The notes under the pieces: generated by a model
The model's database searches: none
Told to the model about the DNA's origin: nothing
Seen by the model: the letters and a program-made list of their open reading frames with translations, nothing else
Program-made: the position numbers and the translations under genes
Source of the DNA: Samsonia erythrinae
GTDB taxonomy: Bacteria; Pseudomonadota; Gammaproteobacteria; Enterobacterales; Enterobacteriaceae
Assembly (NCBI RefSeq): GCF_004342665.1
Contig: NZ_SMBY01000007.1
Location: forward strand, 62,001-126,000
DNA length: 64,000 nt
Reading direction: 5' to 3'
Shown here: positions 48,265-60,529 of the stretch, piece after piece
Layout: every line of letters begins with the position of its first letter
Position numbering within the stretch: position 1 is the first letter of the stretch

Positions 48265-50241
48265 ATGGCGGCATTGAAGAGGGGGAAACCGAGCCCGCTG
48301 GGCGCGAGCTTTGACGGCAACGGCGTGAATTTCGCCCTGTTTTCGGCGGAGGCCGAACGGGTGGAACTGTGTATTTTTGATGCGCGCCAGCAGGAACAAC
48401 GGATCGCGCTCACCGCGCGCAGCGGTGATATCTGGCATGGCTATCTTCCCGATGCGCAACCGGGGCTACGTTACGGCTTTCGGGTCGATGGGCCGTTTGA
48501 GCCGTCGCAAGGTTTACGCTTTAACCCGCATAAGTTGCTGCTCGATCCCTGCGCGCGCCAGTTGGATGGCTGGGTCGTGGATGATGACTGTCTGCAAGGC
48601 GGCATCGATCGGCGGGACGAGCGCGACAGCGCTGACATCATGGCGAAGTGTGTCGTCACGGCGGAGGACTACGACTGGCAGGACGATCGCCACCCGAACA
48701 CCCCCTGGCAGCAGACGGTGATCTACGAAGCGCACGTGCGTGGGCTGACGCAACGGCACTCCGATATTCCCGAAGACATTCGCGGGAGCTACGCGGCGCT
48801 GGGGCACCCGGTGATGATTGACTATTTGACTTCGCTGGGCATCACGGCGCTGGAACTGCTGCCGGTACAGCAGCATGCCGATGAGCCGCGACTTCAGCAA
48901 CGGGGACTGCGTAACTACTGGGGATATAACGTGCTGCTGCCGTTCGCCGTGGATAACGGTTTGGCCACGAGTGACGACGCGCTGAATGAATTCCGCGATG
49001 CGGTGAAAGCGCTGCATCGCGCGGGGATCGAGGTCATTCTGGATGTGGTGTTCAACCACAGCGCCGAGCTGGACGTCGAGGGCCCCACGCTGTGCCAGCG
49101 CGGCATCGATAACCGCAGCTATTACTGGCTGAATGAAAACGGCGAGTACCATAACTGGACCGGCTGCGGCAATGTGCTGCGCCTGAACCATCCGGCGGTC
49201 ATTGATTGGGTCATGGACTGCCTGCGCTTCTGGCGCGAGGTCTGCCACGTCGACGGTTTCCGCTTCGATTTGGCGACGGTGCTGGGGCGTACCCCGGATT
49301 TTACCGCTTCCGCGCCGCTGCTGTCCGCCATGAAAAACGATAGCCGTTTACAGGGTTGCAAGCTGATTGCCGAACCGTGGGACATCGGGTATGGCGGTTA
49401 TCAACTGGGTCAGTTCCCCGCGCCGTTCGCCGAATGGAGCGACCGCTATCGTGACGATATGCGCCGTTTTTGGCTGCATGGCGACATTTCTCTTGGCGCG
49501 TTTGCCCGCCGCTTCGCCGCGTCCAGCGACATTTTTCAGCAGAATGGCCGCTTTCCTTACGCCTCCGTCAATAAGCTGACGGCGCATGACGGCTTCACGC
49601 TGCGCGATCTGGTCAGTTTCAACCATAAACATAACGACGCCAATGGCGAAGACAACCGCGACGGAACGAACAGCAATTTCAGCAATAACCACGGTACGGA
49701 AGGGCTGGAGGCCGATGACGCCATCCTCCGGCGCAGGCTTGCCAGTCAGAAAGCGCTGCTGACGACGCTCATTTTGTCGCAGGGAACGCCGATGCTGCTG
49801 GCGGGCGATGAGCTGGGCCACAGCCAGCAGGGTAACAACAACGCCTACTGTCAGGACAACGCATTAACCTGGTTGAACTGGGAGCAAGCCAACCGGGAAC
49901 TGCGCGAGTTCGTCGCCGGGTTGGTCGCGCTGCGCCGTGCGATCCCGGCACTTCAGCAGGCAACGTGGTGGCAGGAAGGGGACGGCGCGGTGCAGTGGCT
50001 GAGCCGCGAAGGACAACCGCTGACGCCGCAGCAGTGGGAGCAGGGGGCGCATCAGCTACAGATTCTGCTTTCCGGCCGCTGGCTATTGCTGATTAACGCC
50101 AGCCTGGATACCGGCGTGTTCACGCTGCCAGAGGGCCATTGGCAGGTTTCACCACCGTTTGATGAGATGAACTGCCCCGACGCTGGAATGTGGCACGGTC
50201 AGGCTCAGGCCGCGTGCGTTTTGGTAAAACAAGCGACCTAA
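48265..50241 (+). CDS. glgX: glycogen debranching enzyme GlgX
   Basis: GlgX, 658 aa, isoamylase-type enzyme that removes short limit-dextrin branches left by GlgP. N-terminal CBM48 ([20 protein letters not shown]), GH13 regions [20 protein letters not shown] (nucleophile), LIAEPWDIG (Glu) and [13 protein letters not shown]. The ATG follows the glgB TAA with no gap. Confidence 0.96.
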   Translation: MAALKRGKPSPLGASFDGNGVNFALFSAEAERVELCIFDARQQEQRIALTARSGDIWHGYLPDAQPGLRYGFRVDGPFEPSQGLRFNPHKLLLDPCARQLDGWVVDDDCLQGGIDRRDERDSADIMAKCVVTAEDYDWQDDRHPNTPWQQTVIYEAHVRGLTQRHSDIPEDIRGSYAALGHPVMIDYLTSLGITALELLPVQQHADEPRLQQRGLRNYWGYNVLLPFAVDNGLATSDDALNEFRDAVKALHRAGIEVILDVVFNHSAELDVEGPTLCQRGIDNRSYYWLNENGEYHNWTGCGNVLRLNHPAVIDWVMDCLRFWREVCHVDGFRFDLATVLGRTPDFTASAPLLSAMKNDSRLQGCKLIAEPWDIGYGGYQLGQFPAPFAEWSDRYRDDMRRFWLHGDISLGAFARRFAASSDIFQQNGRFPYASVNKLTAHDGFTLRDLVSFNHKHNDANGEDNRDGTNSNFSNNHGTEGLEADDAILRRRLASQKALLTTLILSQGTPMLLAGDELGHSQQGNNNAYCQDNALTWLNWEQANRELREFVAGLVALRRAIPALQQATWWQEGDGAVQWLSREGQPLTPQQWEQGAHQLQILLSGRWLLLINASLDTGVFTLPEGHWQVSPPFDEMNCPDAGMWHGQAQAACVLVKQAT

Positions 50242-50273
50242 GCGCACGCCATAAGAAGAATCAGGAGATAGCT

Positions 50274-51551
50274 ATGGTGAATAACGATAAGCATGACCCT
50301 CTGATGTTGGCACGGCAGCTCCCTTTGAAATCCGTTGCGTTAATTCTGGCGGGAGGCCGCGGAACGCGGTTGAAAGGGCTGACGGCTTTGCGCGCTAAGC
50401 CCGCAGTCCACTTTGGCGGCAAATTTCGCATTATCGATTTCGCGCTCTCTAACTGTCTGAACTCCGGCATTCGTCGCATTGGTGTGATCACGCAGTACCA
50501 GTCGCATACGCTGGTGCAGCACATTCAGCGCGGCTGGTCGTTTCTTAATGCCGAGATGAACGAGTTTGTTGATTTACTTCCCGCACAGCAGCGGCATGTT
50601 ACCGATCACTGGTATCGGGGAACGGCGGACGCCATCTATCAGAATCTCGATATTATTCGGCGCTACCGCGCGGAGTATGTGGTGATCCTCGCCGGTGATC
50701 ACATCTACAAAATGGACTACTCGCGCATGCTCATTGACCACGTGGAGAAGGGGGCGGAATGTACGGTCGCTTGCCTTCCTGTGGCGCTGGAGGAGGCCCA
50801 CGCCTTTGGCGTAATGAGCGTGGACAAACAGCATCGCATCCTGGATTTCGCCGAAAAGCCGGCGAACCCGACGCCCATGCCGGATTGCCCGGATATGGCG
50901 CTCGCGAGCATGGGAATTTACATTTTTAACGCTGACTATCTTTATCAGTTACTGGAAGCCGATCGCAACGCGCCAACGTCCAGCCATGATTTTGGTCAGG
51001 ATTTGATCCCCAATGTGGTCGCGCAGCGGCAGGCTTGGGCACACCCTTTCAACCTGTCGTGCGTCACGTCAGGCGGAGATGAACACCACTACTGGCGGGA
51101 TGTCGGCACGCTGGAAGCCTACTGGCGCGCCAATCTCGATCTGGCCTCCGTCACACCACAACTGGATGTTTACGATCAGGATTGGCCCATTCGTTCCGCA
51201 ATGGAATCGCTGCCGCCGGCCAAATTTGTCCAGGATCGCTCCGGCAGCCACGGTATGACGATGAATTCGCTGGTCTCTGGTGGCTGCATCGTTTCCGGAT
51301 CCGTTGTCACGCATTCCGTGCTCTTCCCGCGCGTGCGGGTGAATTCGTTTTGCAACATAGATTCGACGGTCATTCTGCCGGATGTCAACGTCGGGCGCTC
51401 GTGTCGTCTGCGCCGTTGCGTCATTGACCGCGCCTGCCAACTGCCGGAAGGCATGGTGATTGGTGAAAACGCAGAAGAGGATAGCCGCCGCTTTTATCGT
51501 TCAGAAGACGGTATCGTGCTGGTCACGCGGGCCATGTTGGAAAATCTGTAA
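50274..51551 (+). CDS. glgC: glucose-1-phosphate adenylyltransferase
   Basis: GlgC, 425 aa, makes ADP-glucose, the controlled step of glycogen synthesis. Nucleotide-binding [20 protein letters not shown] with [19 protein letters not shown] (Lys of the fructose-1,6-bisphosphate site), [19 protein letters not shown] and the C-terminal left-handed beta-helix. AGGAGA precedes the ATG at 50274; the frame is open into glgX, which I reject. Confidence 0.96.
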   Translation: MVNNDKHDPLMLARQLPLKSVALILAGGRGTRLKGLTALRAKPAVHFGGKFRIIDFALSNCLNSGIRRIGVITQYQSHTLVQHIQRGWSFLNAEMNEFVDLLPAQQRHVTDHWYRGTADAIYQNLDIIRRYRAEYVVILAGDHIYKMDYSRMLIDHVEKGAECTVACLPVALEEAHAFGVMSVDKQHRILDFAEKPANPTPMPDCPDMALASMGIYIFNADYLYQLLEADRNAPTSSHDFGQDLIPNVVAQRQAWAHPFNLSCVTSGGDEHHYWRDVGTLEAYWRANLDLASVTPQLDVYDQDWPIRSAMESLPPAKFVQDRSGSHGMTMNSLVSGGCIVSGSVVTHSVLFPRVRVNSFCNIDSTVILPDVNVGRSCRLRRCVIDRACQLPEGMVIGENAEEDSRRFYRSEDGIVLVTRAMLENL

Positions 51552-51579
51552 ACGCCATCGGAACACAATGGGAGTAATA

Positions 51580-53019
51580 ATGCGGGTCTTACATGTTTGT
51601 TCAGAGCTGTTTCCACTGTTGAAAACCGGAGGGCTTGCGGATGTGGTTGGCGCGTTGCCCGGTGCGCAGACTGCTGCGGGGATGGATGTTCGCGTCATTT
51701 TGCCTGCCTTCCCCGATCTGAAAAAGGGAATTGCCAACGTACAGGTTGTGCGTGAGCTGGATACGTTCGCCGGGCGTGTTACCTTGCTGTTCGGGCATTT
51801 CAACGGGATCGGTATTTATCTGATCGATGTGCCTGAATTATATGAACGCACGGGTAGCCCTTATCACGATCCGGCGCGTTATGCCTATGCCGATAACTAC
51901 CTGCGGTTTGCGCTGCTGGGGTGGATGGGGTGTGAAATGGCGTGCGGTCTGGATCACTACTGGCGGCCCGATATTGTTCATGCCCATGATTGGCATGCAG
52001 GATTGACCTGTGCCTATCTGGCGGCGCGTCACCGTCCGGCAAAGTCGGTGTTCACCGTTCACAATTTAGCTTATCAAGGGCTGTTTAATGCCCGTCATAT
52101 GGCGGATCTCCAACTGCCGGGGGATTTCTTTCAGGTTTACGGGCTGGAGTTTTACGGCCAAATCTCCTACCTCAAAGCGGGCTTGTACTATGCTGACCAT
52201 ATCACGACGGTAAGTCCGACCTACGCGCATGAGATTACGCTGCCCGCCTATGGTTACGGGATGGAAGGTTTGTTGAAGACGCGTGAAGAGGAAGGACGGC
52301 TGTCCGGCATCCTCAATGGCGTAGACGACGCGATTTGGAGTCCTGAACACGATCCTTTGCTCACCCAACATTACAGCCGTGATGATCTGGCGAAAAAAGC
52401 GGAAAACAAGCGTTATCTGCAAACGGCGATGGGGCTGAAGGTGGACGACAAGGCGCTGGTTTTCGCTATCGTCAGCCGCCTGACCAGCCAGAAAGGGCTC
52501 GATATCGCGTTAAGCGTGGTGCCAGATCTGTTGGAGCAGGGGGGACAGCTGGTGGTCTTGGGCGCGGGAGATGCCGATTTACAGGAAGGGTTTCTGGCGG
52601 CCGCGGCGCAATATCATGGGCAGGTTGGGGTGCAGATTGGTTATCACGAGGCGTTTTCACACCGCATTATCGGCGGGGCGGATGTCATCATGGTGCCCAG
52701 CCGGTTTGAGCCCTGCGGGTTGACGCAACTCTATGGGTTGAAATACGGCACGTTGCCGCTGGTGCGTCGTACCGGCGGGTTGGCGGATACGGTGGCAGAC
52801 TGTTCGCTGGAAAATCTGGCGGATGGTCTGGCAAGTGGATTTGTTTTTAACGACTGTAGCGTGGGATCGCTATCCCGGGCTATTCGCCGTGCCTTTGTGT
52901 TGTGGTCCCGGCCAACGCTATGGCGCTATGTACAGCGTCAGGCGATGGCGATGGATTTTGGTTGGCAGGTCTCTGCTCAGGCTTATGGTGCGCTCTATCA
53001 ACGCTTGTATACCTCCTAG
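51580..53019 (+). CDS. glgA: glycogen synthase
   Basis: GlgA, 479 aa, GT5 family, transfers glucose from ADP-glucose to the growing chain. N-terminal [20 protein letters not shown] with the ADP-glucose-binding [14 protein letters not shown], and the C-terminal site [20 protein letters not shown] and [10 protein letters not shown]. The ATG at 51580 has GGGAG upstream. Confidence 0.96.
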   Translation: MRVLHVCSELFPLLKTGGLADVVGALPGAQTAAGMDVRVILPAFPDLKKGIANVQVVRELDTFAGRVTLLFGHFNGIGIYLIDVPELYERTGSPYHDPARYAYADNYLRFALLGWMGCEMACGLDHYWRPDIVHAHDWHAGLTCAYLAARHRPAKSVFTVHNLAYQGLFNARHMADLQLPGDFFQVYGLEFYGQISYLKAGLYYADHITTVSPTYAHEITLPAYGYGMEGLLKTREEEGRLSGILNGVDDAIWSPEHDPLLTQHYSRDDLAKKAENKRYLQTAMGLKVDDKALVFAIVSRLTSQKGLDIALSVVPDLLEQGGQLVVLGAGDADLQEGFLAAAAQYHGQVGVQIGYHEAFSHRIIGGADVIMVPSRFEPCGLTQLYGLKYGTLPLVRRTGGLADTVADCSLENLADGLASGFVFNDCSVGSLSRAIRRAFVLWSRPTLWRYVQRQAMAMDFGWQVSAQAYGALYQRLYTS

Positions 53020-53094
53020 CTTTCTGGCTGCGCGTCATCCGCGTGCAATCTGAAAACGACAGGGTATGAGAACACTCACTTGGGAATGAATATT

Positions 53095-55542
53095 ATGAAC
53101 TCGCCGTTTATCTATACTTCGCCAACGCTCAGTGTGGAAGCGCTGAAACACTCTATTGCTTACAAGCTGATGTTTGCCGTGGGGAAAGATCCCTCGATTG
53201 CGAGTAAGCATGATTGGTTGAACGCCACCCTGCTGGCCGTGCGCGACCGGATGGTAGAACGCTGGCTGCGTTCGAACCGGGCCCAGCTTTCGCAGGATGT
53301 ACGACAGGTATATTACCTGTCTATGGAATTCCTGCTGGGGCGGACGTTGTCTAACGCGCTGCTGGCGCTGGGGTTGTATGAAGACCTGAAGGCCGCGCTG
53401 GACGACATGGGGTTGGAGCTGGACGATCTGTTACAGGAAGAAAACGACCCTGGTCTGGGTAACGGTGGGCTTGGACGGCTGGCAGCCTGCTTCCTGGATT
53501 CACTGGCGACGATGGGGTTGCCGGGACGCGGCTACGGGATCCGCTATGAATATGGCATGTTCAAACAGAACATTGTGAACGGCAAGCAGGCGGAATCACC
53601 GGACTACTGGTTGGAATACGGTAATGCATGGGAATTCCCGCGTCACAGTACGCGCTATAAAGTGCGCTTTGGCGGGCGTATCCAGCAGGAAGGCAGCAAA
53701 GTCCGCTGGCTGGAAACGGAAGAGGTTATTGCGTGCGCCTATGACCAAATTATCCCCGGTTTTGACACGGACGCCACCAATACGCTACGTCTATGGGGCG
53801 CGCAGGCCAGTAACGAAATCAATCTGGGTAAATTCAATCAGGGCGACTATTTTGCGGCGGTAGAGGATAAGAACCACTCGGAAAACGTGTCGCGAGTTCT
53901 GTATCCTGATGATTCCACCTATTCCGGGCGTGAACTGCGTCTGCGTCAGGAGTATTTTCTGGTGTCCGCCACGGTACAGGATATTCTGAACCGCCACTGG
54001 ATGATGCATAAGACATACGATAATCTGGCGGAGAAATTTGCCATCCACCTGAACGACACCCACCCGGTGCTGGCGATCCCTGAGTTGATGCGTTTGTTGA
54101 TCGATGAGCACAAATTCACGTGGATAGATGCGTGGACGGTAGTGAAAAAAGTCTTCTCTTACACCAACCATACGCTGATGCAGGAAGCGCTGGAAACCTG
54201 GCCCGTCGATATGCTCGGCAAAATCCTGCCGCGCCATCTGCAATTAATTTTCGAGATTAACGAACATTTTCTGGAGTACGTACAGAAAGAAGTGCCTGAT
54301 GACAACGATCTGCTGGCGCGTGTTTCCATTATTGATGAAAACAACGGGCGCAAGGTTCGGATGGCATGGTTAGCCGTTATCGCCAGCCATAAGGTCAACG
54401 GCGTCTCGGAGCTGCATTCGGATCTGATGGTGCAGTCCCTGTTTGCCGACTTTGCCCGCCTCTTTCCCAATCGGTTCTGCAACAAAACCAACGGCGTGAC
54501 GCCGCGACGCTGGCTGGCGTTGGCCAACCCGCCGCTTTCAAAACTGTTGGATGACACGATAGGGCAGACCTGGCGTACCGACCTGAGCCAGTTGAGCGAG
54601 CTGAAGCAGCATATCGACTATCCGACATTTGTGCAGAAAATCCGCAAAGTGAAGTTAAAGAACAAAGTGCGTTTAGCGAACTACATCGCGGAAAATTTGA
54701 ATATCGTGGTGAATCCGGAATCGCTGTTTGATGTGCAGATTAAACGTATTCACGAATACAAACGGCAACTGCTGAATGTGTTGCACATCATCACGCTCTA
54801 TAATCGGCTTAAAGATGACCCGGAGATTGAACGCGTGCCGCGCGTTGCCATCTTTGCGGGCAAGGCGGCATCGGCCTATTACATGGCGAAGCACATCATT
54901 AACTTGATCAACGACGTCGCGAAAGTGATCAACAACGATGCGGCATTGCACGATCGGCTGAAAGTGGTCTTCATTCCGAACTATAGCGTGAGTCTGGCAC
55001 AGCTCATCATTCCGGCGGCGGATCTTTCCGAGCAGATCTCTCTGGCGGGTACGGAAGCCTCCGGCACCAGTAATATGAAATTTGCACTCAATGGCGCGTT
55101 GACGATCGGCACGCTGGACGGGGCGAATGTCGAAATGCTGGAGCACATTGGCGAAGAGAATATGTTCATCTTCGGCAATACGGCCGAACAGGTCGACGCG
55201 CTGCGGAAGAACGGGTATAACCCACGGCAATATTACGATCAGGACGAAGAGTTGCGCCGGGTGCTGACGCAAATTACCACGGGAGCCTTCAGCCCCGATG
55301 ATAGCCAACGTTATAGCGATCTGTTTGATTCACTGGTGAATTTTGGCGATTACTACCAGTTGCTGGCAGACTATCGTAGCTATGTGGATACGCAGGATCG
55401 GGTTGATGAGCTGTATCTGAACAAGGACGAGTGGGCGCGCTGCGCTATCCAGAATATCGCCAACATGGGCTATTTCTCGTCTGATCGCACCATCGGCGAA
55501 TATGCAGAAGATATCTGGAATATCAAACCGATACGGTTGTGA
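53095..55542 (+). CDS. glgP: glycogen phosphorylase
   Basis: GlgP, 815 aa as in E. coli, frees glucose-1-phosphate from glycogen chain ends. N-terminal [40 protein letters not shown], and the pyridoxal-phosphate site [20 protein letters not shown] (Lys). I chose ATG 53095 (GGGA about 8 bases upstream) over TTG 53080 and ATG 53086. Last gene of glgBXCAP. Confidence 0.96.
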   Translation: MNSPFIYTSPTLSVEALKHSIAYKLMFAVGKDPSIASKHDWLNATLLAVRDRMVERWLRSNRAQLSQDVRQVYYLSMEFLLGRTLSNALLALGLYEDLKAALDDMGLELDDLLQEENDPGLGNGGLGRLAACFLDSLATMGLPGRGYGIRYEYGMFKQNIVNGKQAESPDYWLEYGNAWEFPRHSTRYKVRFGGRIQQEGSKVRWLETEEVIACAYDQIIPGFDTDATNTLRLWGAQASNEINLGKFNQGDYFAAVEDKNHSENVSRVLYPDDSTYSGRELRLRQEYFLVSATVQDILNRHWMMHKTYDNLAEKFAIHLNDTHPVLAIPELMRLLIDEHKFTWIDAWTVVKKVFSYTNHTLMQEALETWPVDMLGKILPRHLQLIFEINEHFLEYVQKEVPDDNDLLARVSIIDENNGRKVRMAWLAVIASHKVNGVSELHSDLMVQSLFADFARLFPNRFCNKTNGVTPRRWLALANPPLSKLLDDTIGQTWRTDLSQLSELKQHIDYPTFVQKIRKVKLKNKVRLANYIAENLNIVVNPESLFDVQIKRIHEYKRQLLNVLHIITLYNRLKDDPEIERVPRVAIFAGKAASAYYMAKHIINLINDVAKVINNDAALHDRLKVVFIPNYSVSLAQLIIPAADLSEQISLAGTEASGTSNMKFALNGALTIGTLDGANVEMLEHIGEENMFIFGNTAEQVDALRKNGYNPRQYYDQDEELRRVLTQITTGAFSPDDSQRYSDLFDSLVNFGDYYQLLADYRSYVDTQDRVDELYLNKDEWARCAIQNIANMGYFSSDRTIGEYAEDIWNIKPIRL

Positions 55543-55604
55543 TGGGTAATAACTTCATCATTACGGATATCGATTGAGGCATGGTGATGGTTTCGTGGGT
55601 GGTG

Positions 55605-55644
55605 GGAATCGGTGTGGCTCTGTAGCAGGAGCCACACCGATTCC
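55605..55644. terminator. perfect 16-bp inverted repeat after glgP
   Basis: GGAATCGGTGTGGCTC (55605-55620) and GAGCCACACCGATTCC (55629-55644) pair without mismatch around an 8-base loop. It is the strongest hairpin in the window. No T run follows on either side, so it may act as an mRNA 3' stabiliser as much as a terminator. Confidence 0.6.
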
Positions 55645-55724
55645 GCGCGACTCTATCACTGTTTGCCCAAAGTGCTCAGGCTTGTTGCTTAGGGTGTAAT
55701 TAACCGTCCCGCCAGTGATGCGTT

Positions 55725-55744
55725 GAGCCCCTTTCATGGGGCTC
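55725..55744 (-). terminator. hairpin after glpD
   Basis: GAGCCCC (55725-55731) pairs with GGGGCTC (55738-55744), 10 bases past the glpD stop. Read leftward it lacks a T run, so termination is uncertain. Confidence 0.45.
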
Positions 55745-55754
55745 GCCCATTGTT

Positions 55755-57257
55755 TTAACCCGCGTTCGCCATTCTCTGTTGGCGGTAGTTGTCTAACCAG
55801 TCGCTGATGCGGTGTTTCTGTTCCTCATTGAGACGCATACCCAGCTTGGTGCGACGCCAGATGACGTCGTCCAGCGTGACAGCCCACTCTTTCTCAACCA
55901 GATAGCGCAGTTCCGCTTCATACAGGTCATGACCAAATTCTTCACCCAGATCGCTGATACCATTCACATTTGTCAGGATTAGTTCGCTGTTTGAACCGTA
56001 GGTGCGGCTGTAGCGGCGTGCCAGTGATTCAGGCAGATTGAAGCGGCGACGCAGCGCGGCGGCGTAGTCATCACGCGTGCCGGCGATATCACCGCCCGGC
56101 AGTACCGCGTCTTTGGTCCAGGCTTTACCCGCCTGCGGATAGTATTTGTGCAGTTTATCCAGCGCGTGCTCGGCCAGCTTCCGATAGGTCGTCAGCTTGC
56201 CGCCAAATACGGAAAGCAGGGGAGCCTGACCGTTATCATCATCTACCGACAGCGTGTAATCACGGGTAATCGCCTGCGGAGAATCGGACTCGTCATCACA
56301 CAGCGGACGCACGCCGGAGTAGGTCCAGACGATGTCGTCACGTGTTAGCTGCTGTTTAAAGTGGTCGTTATACACATCCAACAGGTAGCTGATTTCGTTG
56401 TCGTCGATCTGCACATCGTGCGGGTTGCCTTTGTATTCCACGTCCGTCGTGCCGATGATCGAATAGTCATCCTGCCACGGGATCACGAACACAATACGGT
56501 GATCTTTGTTTTGCAGAATATACGCCTGCGGCTGGTTATGAACTTTTGGCACCACGATGTGGCTGCCTTTGATCAAACGGATGCCGTAAGGGGATTTCAG
56601 TTGCAGACCGTCATCAAAGAATTCTTTCACCCACGGGCCAGTGGCGTTCACCAGACCTTTGGCGCGCCAGGTGAAGGTTTCGCCGGTCAGTGAGTCCACC
56701 GCATCCACAATCCACACGCCTTGTTCGCGACGAGCGCGGGTGACTTTGGTGCGAGTACGGACGTCGCCGCCGCGCTTTGTCACTTCCTGCGCGTTTAACA
56801 CCACCAGACGCGCATCGTCTACCCAGCAGTCCGAATATTCAAAGCCCTGCTTCAGTTCAGGTTTAAGCACGGAGTCGGCGCCGAATTTCAGTCCCTTACT
56901 GGCGGGCAGGCTGACACGTTTGCCAATGTTGTCGTACATGAACAGGCCGATACGGATCATCCAGGCCGGACGCAGGTGCGGCTGATGGGGTAAACGAAAG
57001 CGCATCGGGAAAATAATGTGCGGCGCCATTTTCAGCAGCGTTTCTCGCTCGGACAGCGCCTCGCTGACTAAGCGAAATTCGTAGTGCTCAAGGTAACGCA
57101 GGCCGCCATGAATCAGCTTGGAGCTGGCGGAGGACGTGGCACAGGCAAGATCCTGCGCTTCCAACAACAGGACTGATAGCCCTCGCCCAGCCGCATCTGC
57201 GGCGATGCCTGCACCGTTAATTCCGCCGCCGATAACGATGAGATCTTTGGTTTCCAC
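55755..57257 (-). CDS. glpD: aerobic glycerol-3-phosphate dehydrogenase
   Basis: GlpD, 500 aa, membrane-bound FAD enzyme feeding electrons from glycerol-3-phosphate to ubiquinone. FAD site LIVIGGGINGAGIAADAAGR, then SSKLIHGGLRYLEHYEFRLV, GIRLIKGSHIVVP and FGGKLTTYRKLAEHAL. The start is GTG at 57257 (GTG GAA ACC AAA), preceded by GGAGG, which matches METKDL of E. coli; an ATG at 57347 would cover the operator. It follows glgP tail to tail, as in E. coli. Confidence 0.95.
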   Translation of the reverse strand: METKDLIVIGGGINGAGIAADAAGRGLSVLLLEAQDLACATSSASSKLIHGGLRYLEHYEFRLVSEALSERETLLKMAPHIIFPMRFRLPHQPHLRPAWMIRIGLFMYDNIGKRVSLPASKGLKFGADSVLKPELKQGFEYSDCWVDDARLVVLNAQEVTKRGGDVRTRTKVTRARREQGVWIVDAVDSLTGETFTWRAKGLVNATGPWVKEFFDDGLQLKSPYGIRLIKGSHIVVPKVHNQPQAYILQNKDHRIVFVIPWQDDYSIIGTTDVEYKGNPHDVQIDDNEISYLLDVYNDHFKQQLTRDDIVWTYSGVRPLCDDESDSPQAITRDYTLSVDDDNGQAPLLSVFGGKLTTYRKLAEHALDKLHKYYPQAGKAWTKDAVLPGGDIAGTRDDYAAALRRRFNLPESLARRYSRTYGSNSELILTNVNGISDLGEEFGHDLYEAELRYLVEKEWAVTLDDVIWRRTKLGMRLNEEQKHRISDWLDNYRQQRMANAG

Positions 57258-57286
57258 GTTTCTTCCTCCACCCTCGAATAAAGCAA

Positions 57287-57306
57287 AATGTTCGTTTTCG
57301 AGCATT
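57287..57306. promoter_or_regulatory. GlpR operator of glpD
   Basis: TGTTCG-TTTT-CGAGCA (57289-57304) matches the GlpR arms in 11 of 12 positions, 30-50 bases before the glpD start. Confidence 0.8.
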
Positions 57307-57379
57307 ATAATAATCGAAAACAAACAAATCAGCCAATGGTTAACCAAATAAAAACATTTATGCGTGATGGAGGTAACAA

Positions 57380-57401
57380 TATGGTGATAGTTGTCACATT
57401 A
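57380..57401. promoter_or_regulatory. CRP box before glpD
   Basis: GGTGA-tagttg-TCACA (57383-57398) matches the CRP core in 9 of 10 positions. It lies about 130 bases before the glpD start codon. Confidence 0.7.
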
Positions 57402-57424
57402 AAAGAAGGGGTATTGTGGAGGAA

Positions 57425-57455
57425 GCGATATTCCTCCAGCGAGGAGGAATATCGC
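57425..57455 (-). terminator. terminator of the ulaABCDEF operon
   Basis: GCGATATTCCTCC (57425-57437) and GGAGGAATATCGC (57443-57455) form a perfect 13-bp stem with a 5-base loop, 14 bases past the ulaF stop. The bases after it, read leftward, are only moderately T rich. Confidence 0.65.
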
Positions 57456-57468
57456 ATTACCAAAGGGG

Positions 57469-58167
57469 TCAGCGTTGGCCGTAATAGGCGTCAGGGCCAT
57501 GTTTTCGGCTGAAATGTTTATCCATCAAATGGCGATCAATAAGGCGCAGACGCGGGTTGATGGAACAGGCGATCCACGCCATTTTTGCGACTTCTTCCAT
57601 AACGACAGCGTTGTGTACGGCTTCTGTTGCGTTCCTGCCCCAGCAAAAAGGACCGTGCTGATACACAAGGATCCCAGGTGTATGTAAGGGATTATTTTCA
57701 GCAATTGTTTCTGCGATCACGACACCGGTATTGTCTTCATAGGCGTGTTCAACTTCTTGTGGCGTGAGTGGGCGAGTACAAAGGATGTCGCCAGCGAAAT
57801 AGTCTGCGTGCGTCGTTCCCAGCGCAGGAATGGATAGCCCCGCCTGAGCCCACGCGGTTGCATGTGTCGAATGGGTATGCGCAATACCGCCGATTTTCGG
57901 GTAACGTTGGTAAAGCGCAAGGTGGGTCGCAGTATCTGATGAAGGACGGTATCGTCCTTCGACAGCATTCCCCAGCATGTCCACGACGACCATATCATCT
58001 GCCTGCATCTCGTCATAGGCGACGCCGCTGGGTTTAATGACGATTAACTGGCGCTCGCGATCGATAGCGCTGACGTTGCCCCACGTGTAGGTCACCAGAC
58101 CATGTCGCGGCAGCGCCATGTTGGCGGTAAACACCTGCTGTTTTAGCGATTTCAGCGATGCGTTCAT
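57469..58167 (-). CDS. ulaF: L-ribulose-5-phosphate 4-epimerase UlaF
   Basis: UlaF, 232 aa, last step of ascorbate use: L-ribulose-5-P to D-xylulose-5-P. Class II aldolase fold: [25 protein letters not shown], the zinc pair [15 protein letters not shown] (His, His), and the third ligand in YQHGPFCWG. Its ATG overlaps the ulaE stop by four bases. E. coli araD is a paralogue, but the ula context settles the name. Confidence 0.95.
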   Translation of the reverse strand: MNASLKSLKQQVFTANMALPRHGLVTYTWGNVSAIDRERQLIVIKPSGVAYDEMQADDMVVVDMLGNAVEGRYRPSSDTATHLALYQRYPKIGGIAHTHSTHATAWAQAGLSIPALGTTHADYFAGDILCTRPLTPQEVEHAYEDNTGVVIAETIAENNPLHTPGILVYQHGPFCWGRNATEAVHNAVVMEEVAKMAWIACSINPRLRLIDRHLMDKHFSRKHGPDAYYGQR

Positions 58168-59024
58168 ACGGTCTCCTCCACGGGCAACCCTGCCTGCGCC
58201 ATTCTTGTTCTGACCCAGTCGCGCGCGGCGGTGACTTCCTTAATAGGATCTTCTGCGCTTTCACTCCACATCTCAATCAGGTACGGGCCGCAATAGCCGC
58301 TCTCCCTGAGCGTGGTGAAACATTGCGTGAAATCGACCACGCCTGTACCGAACGGCACGTTTTTAAATACCCCCGGTTTGGTGTCTTTGACGTGTACTGC
58401 CACAATGTGGCCTTTCCCCGCCCGTAATTCCATTTGCACGTCGTTATCCCACGCGGACAGGTTGCCGATATCGGGATAGAGTTGAAACCACGGGTTATTC
58501 AGGTAGCTGGCATAACCGAGCGCTTTGCTGATGGAGTTCATCAACGGGTAGTCCATGATCTCCATCGCGAGTGTGACCTGTGCCCGGCTCGCCATCTCTA
58601 CCGCCTGCTGTAAGCCGAGACGAAAACGTGCGCGCGTTGTTTCATTTGCCTGTTGGTAGTAGACGTCATAGCCGGCAAGTTGGATCACACGGATGCCCAC
58701 ATCCTGCGCCAATCGGATGGCTTTCTGCATGATCGACAGTCCCTGATTTCGAATGTCATCCTCCTCCGACCCTAGCGGAAAGCGTCGGTGTGCGCTGAGG
58801 CACATTGATGGCACGCGAACACCGCTGACAGCGATGGCGTTGACCAGTTCCAGACGCTGTTCACGGCTCCACGCCAGCCGCGCCAGCCGGCTATCGGTTT
58901 CATCTATCGACATTTCGACAAAGTCAAAACCCAGGGCTTTTGTCTGTTGCAGGCGTGCCAGCCAGTCTTCTCCCGGCGGCAAGGCTTTTTCGTAAATACC
59001 GAGTGGTACGGCTTTCGTGAGCAT
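58164..59024 (-). CDS. ulaE: L-xylulose-5-phosphate 3-epimerase UlaE
   Basis: UlaE, 286 aa, TIM-barrel epimerase converting L-xylulose-5-P to L-ribulose-5-P. Family segments: [58 protein letters not shown], with metal ligands in [19 protein letters not shown] and HVKDTKPG. Ten bases separate it from ulaD. Confidence 0.95.
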   Translation of the reverse strand: MLTKAVPLGIYEKALPPGEDWLARLQQTKALGFDFVEMSIDETDSRLARLAWSREQRLELVNAIAVSGVRVPSMCLSAHRRFPLGSEEDDIRNQGLSIMQKAIRLAQDVGIRVIQLAGYDVYYQQANETTRARFRLGLQQAVEMASRAQVTLAMEIMDYPLMNSISKALGYASYLNNPWFQLYPDIGNLSAWDNDVQMELRAGKGHIVAVHVKDTKPGVFKNVPFGTGVVDFTQCFTTLRESGYCGPYLIEMWSESAEDPIKEVTAARDWVRTRMAQAGLPVEETV

Positions 59025-59034
59025 GAACTTCCCC

Positions 59035-59688
59035 TTATCCCCAGAGTTGCGCTATCCGACGTTTAAATTCGCGCGCGGCCTCTACCGGGTCGGATGCGTC
59101 GCGAATGCTGCGTCCCGCGATAAAAACATGGATCGGAATACCGGCGAATAAAGGAAGGTCTTCCAGAGCCAGCCCCCCAGTCACGGTGACGTTGAACCCC
59201 ATCTCGGCAAGGCGCTTGATAGCGTTAATATCCGCCTCGCTCCAGGCAATACCTGCCGCTTGCGCATCGCGGCTGCGATGATAAACAACTTGCTTAATAC
59301 CGATATCACGCCACGCCTGCGCCTGTTCCCACGTCCAGAAACCGGTGAGTTCGATTTGCACATCGCCGTTGAATTCACGGGCAACATCCAGCGCGCCAGC
59401 GGCGGTATTAATATCCGCGCAGCAAATCACCGTGACCCAATCCGCTCTCGCAGCAAAACACATCCGCGATAAAATTTTCCCCGCATCGGCAATTTTGGCA
59501 TCAGCCAGCACAATCTTATGCGGGTAGAGCGTTTTTAGCTCGCGCACGGCGCGCACGCCTTCTCCCACACACAGGATGGTGCCGACCTCGATAATATCGA
59601 CTTCTTCGGCAATCAAGCGGGTGGTCTGGAACGCGTCGGCTAACGTCTGGTTATCCAGCGCGACCTGCAACATGGGTAAATGAGACAT
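59035..59688 (-). CDS. ulaD: 3-keto-L-gulonate-6-phosphate decarboxylase UlaD
   Basis: UlaD, 217 aa, OMP-decarboxylase-like barrel. Removes CO2 from 3-keto-L-gulonate-6-P to give L-xylulose-5-P. Active-site [16 protein letters not shown] (Asp-x-Lys-x-x-Asp) and [15 protein letters not shown] phosphate site. ATG at 59688 gives [14 protein letters not shown], one residue longer than E. coli. Confidence 0.95.
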   Translation of the reverse strand: MSHLPMLQVALDNQTLADAFQTTRLIAEEVDIIEVGTILCVGEGVRAVRELKTLYPHKIVLADAKIADAGKILSRMCFAARADWVTVICCADINTAAGALDVAREFNGDVQIELTGFWTWEQAQAWRDIGIKQVVYHRSRDAQAAGIAWSEADINAIKRLAEMGFNVTVTGGLALEDLPLFAGIPIHVFIAGRSIRDASDPVEAAREFKRRIAQLWG

Positions 59689-59699
59689 TAATTAACTCC

Positions 59700-60170
59700 T
59701 TAATCGGCGGTTGCCGTGGTTGAGCGGTCAATTAAATCCAACACATCCTGCTCGGTGCGGCAGGCGCGCAAATGGTCAAAATTGTCCTCGTCTTCGAAGA
59801 GATTCACGATCTGCATAATGCCGACCTCCTGATGTGTCGTGGCGTCGACGGCTGCCATCGTGATCAGGATGTCTACCGGGTCGTTGTCTTCATGGTTGAA
59901 AGCGAGTGGCGTTTTCAGCGTGACCAGTGAAAAGCCGGTGCGTTTTACCCCCTCCTCCGGGCGGCCATGCGGCATCGCCAAACCGGGAGCGATAACGAAG
60001 TAGGGGCCGAATTTTTCCACGCCCTCCAGAATCGCCTGGTAGTAACGCGGCTCGACGACATCGGCGGCAACCAGTAGGTCAACGCCGATTTTTACCGCCG
60101 CCTGCCAGCTATCGGCTTCGGCCTGTAAAAGGATGGAATGGTTTTCCGCCAGTGAATCACGTAGTTTCAT
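59700..60170 (-). CDS. ulaC: ascorbate PTS component IIA
   Basis: UlaC, 156 aa, takes phosphate from HPr on His68 ([12 protein letters not shown]) and hands it to UlaB. Mannitol-type IIA fold. Eleven bases separate it from ulaD. Confidence 0.95.
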   Translation of the reverse strand: MKLRDSLAENHSILLQAEADSWQAAVKIGVDLLVAADVVEPRYYQAILEGVEKFGPYFVIAPGLAMPHGRPEEGVKRTGFSLVTLKTPLAFNHEDNDPVDILITMAAVDATTHQEVGIMQIVNLFEDEDNFDHLRACRTEQDVLDLIDRSTTATAD

Positions 60171-60201
60171 ATCGCCTTCCTTACACGGTGACGGAGAAGG
60201 G

Positions 60202-60513
60202 TTAAGACGGTTTCAAATCTGCGGGAAAGTGCGTTTTGATCACCGCCAGCAGTTTGGGGCCGAAGTCCGCGGCGGAGAGCATATTGCGCACGCCGACGAC
60301 ATATTTATTGCCGCTGACGGTAATCTCATCGGCAACGTGTGTTGAGGCGATAATGATGTCCGCGCTGTTTAGCTCAGCCTTGTATTCACCCACCGCGCAG
60401 CTATTCAGGCTATGATCGATTCCCTGCTCGGTTAGAAATTGACCGACTTTCATTTTCATAATCATGGAGCTGCCTTGTCCGCAGCCGCATACCGCCAGAA
60501 TTCGTACCGTCAT
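60202..60513 (-). CDS. ulaB: ascorbate PTS component IIB
   Basis: UlaB, 103 aa, carries the phosphocysteine Cys9 in the loop CGCGQGSS at the N-terminus and passes phosphate to ascorbate entering through UlaA. Lies between ulaA (16 bases) and ulaC (31 bases). Confidence 0.95.
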   Translation of the reverse strand: MTVRILAVCGCGQGSSMIMKMKVGQFLTEQGIDHSLNSCAVGEYKAELNSADIIIASTHVADEITVSGNKYVVGVRNMLSAADFGPKLLAVIKTHFPADLKPS

Positions 60514-60529
60514 GATGATGCCTCCAGAG

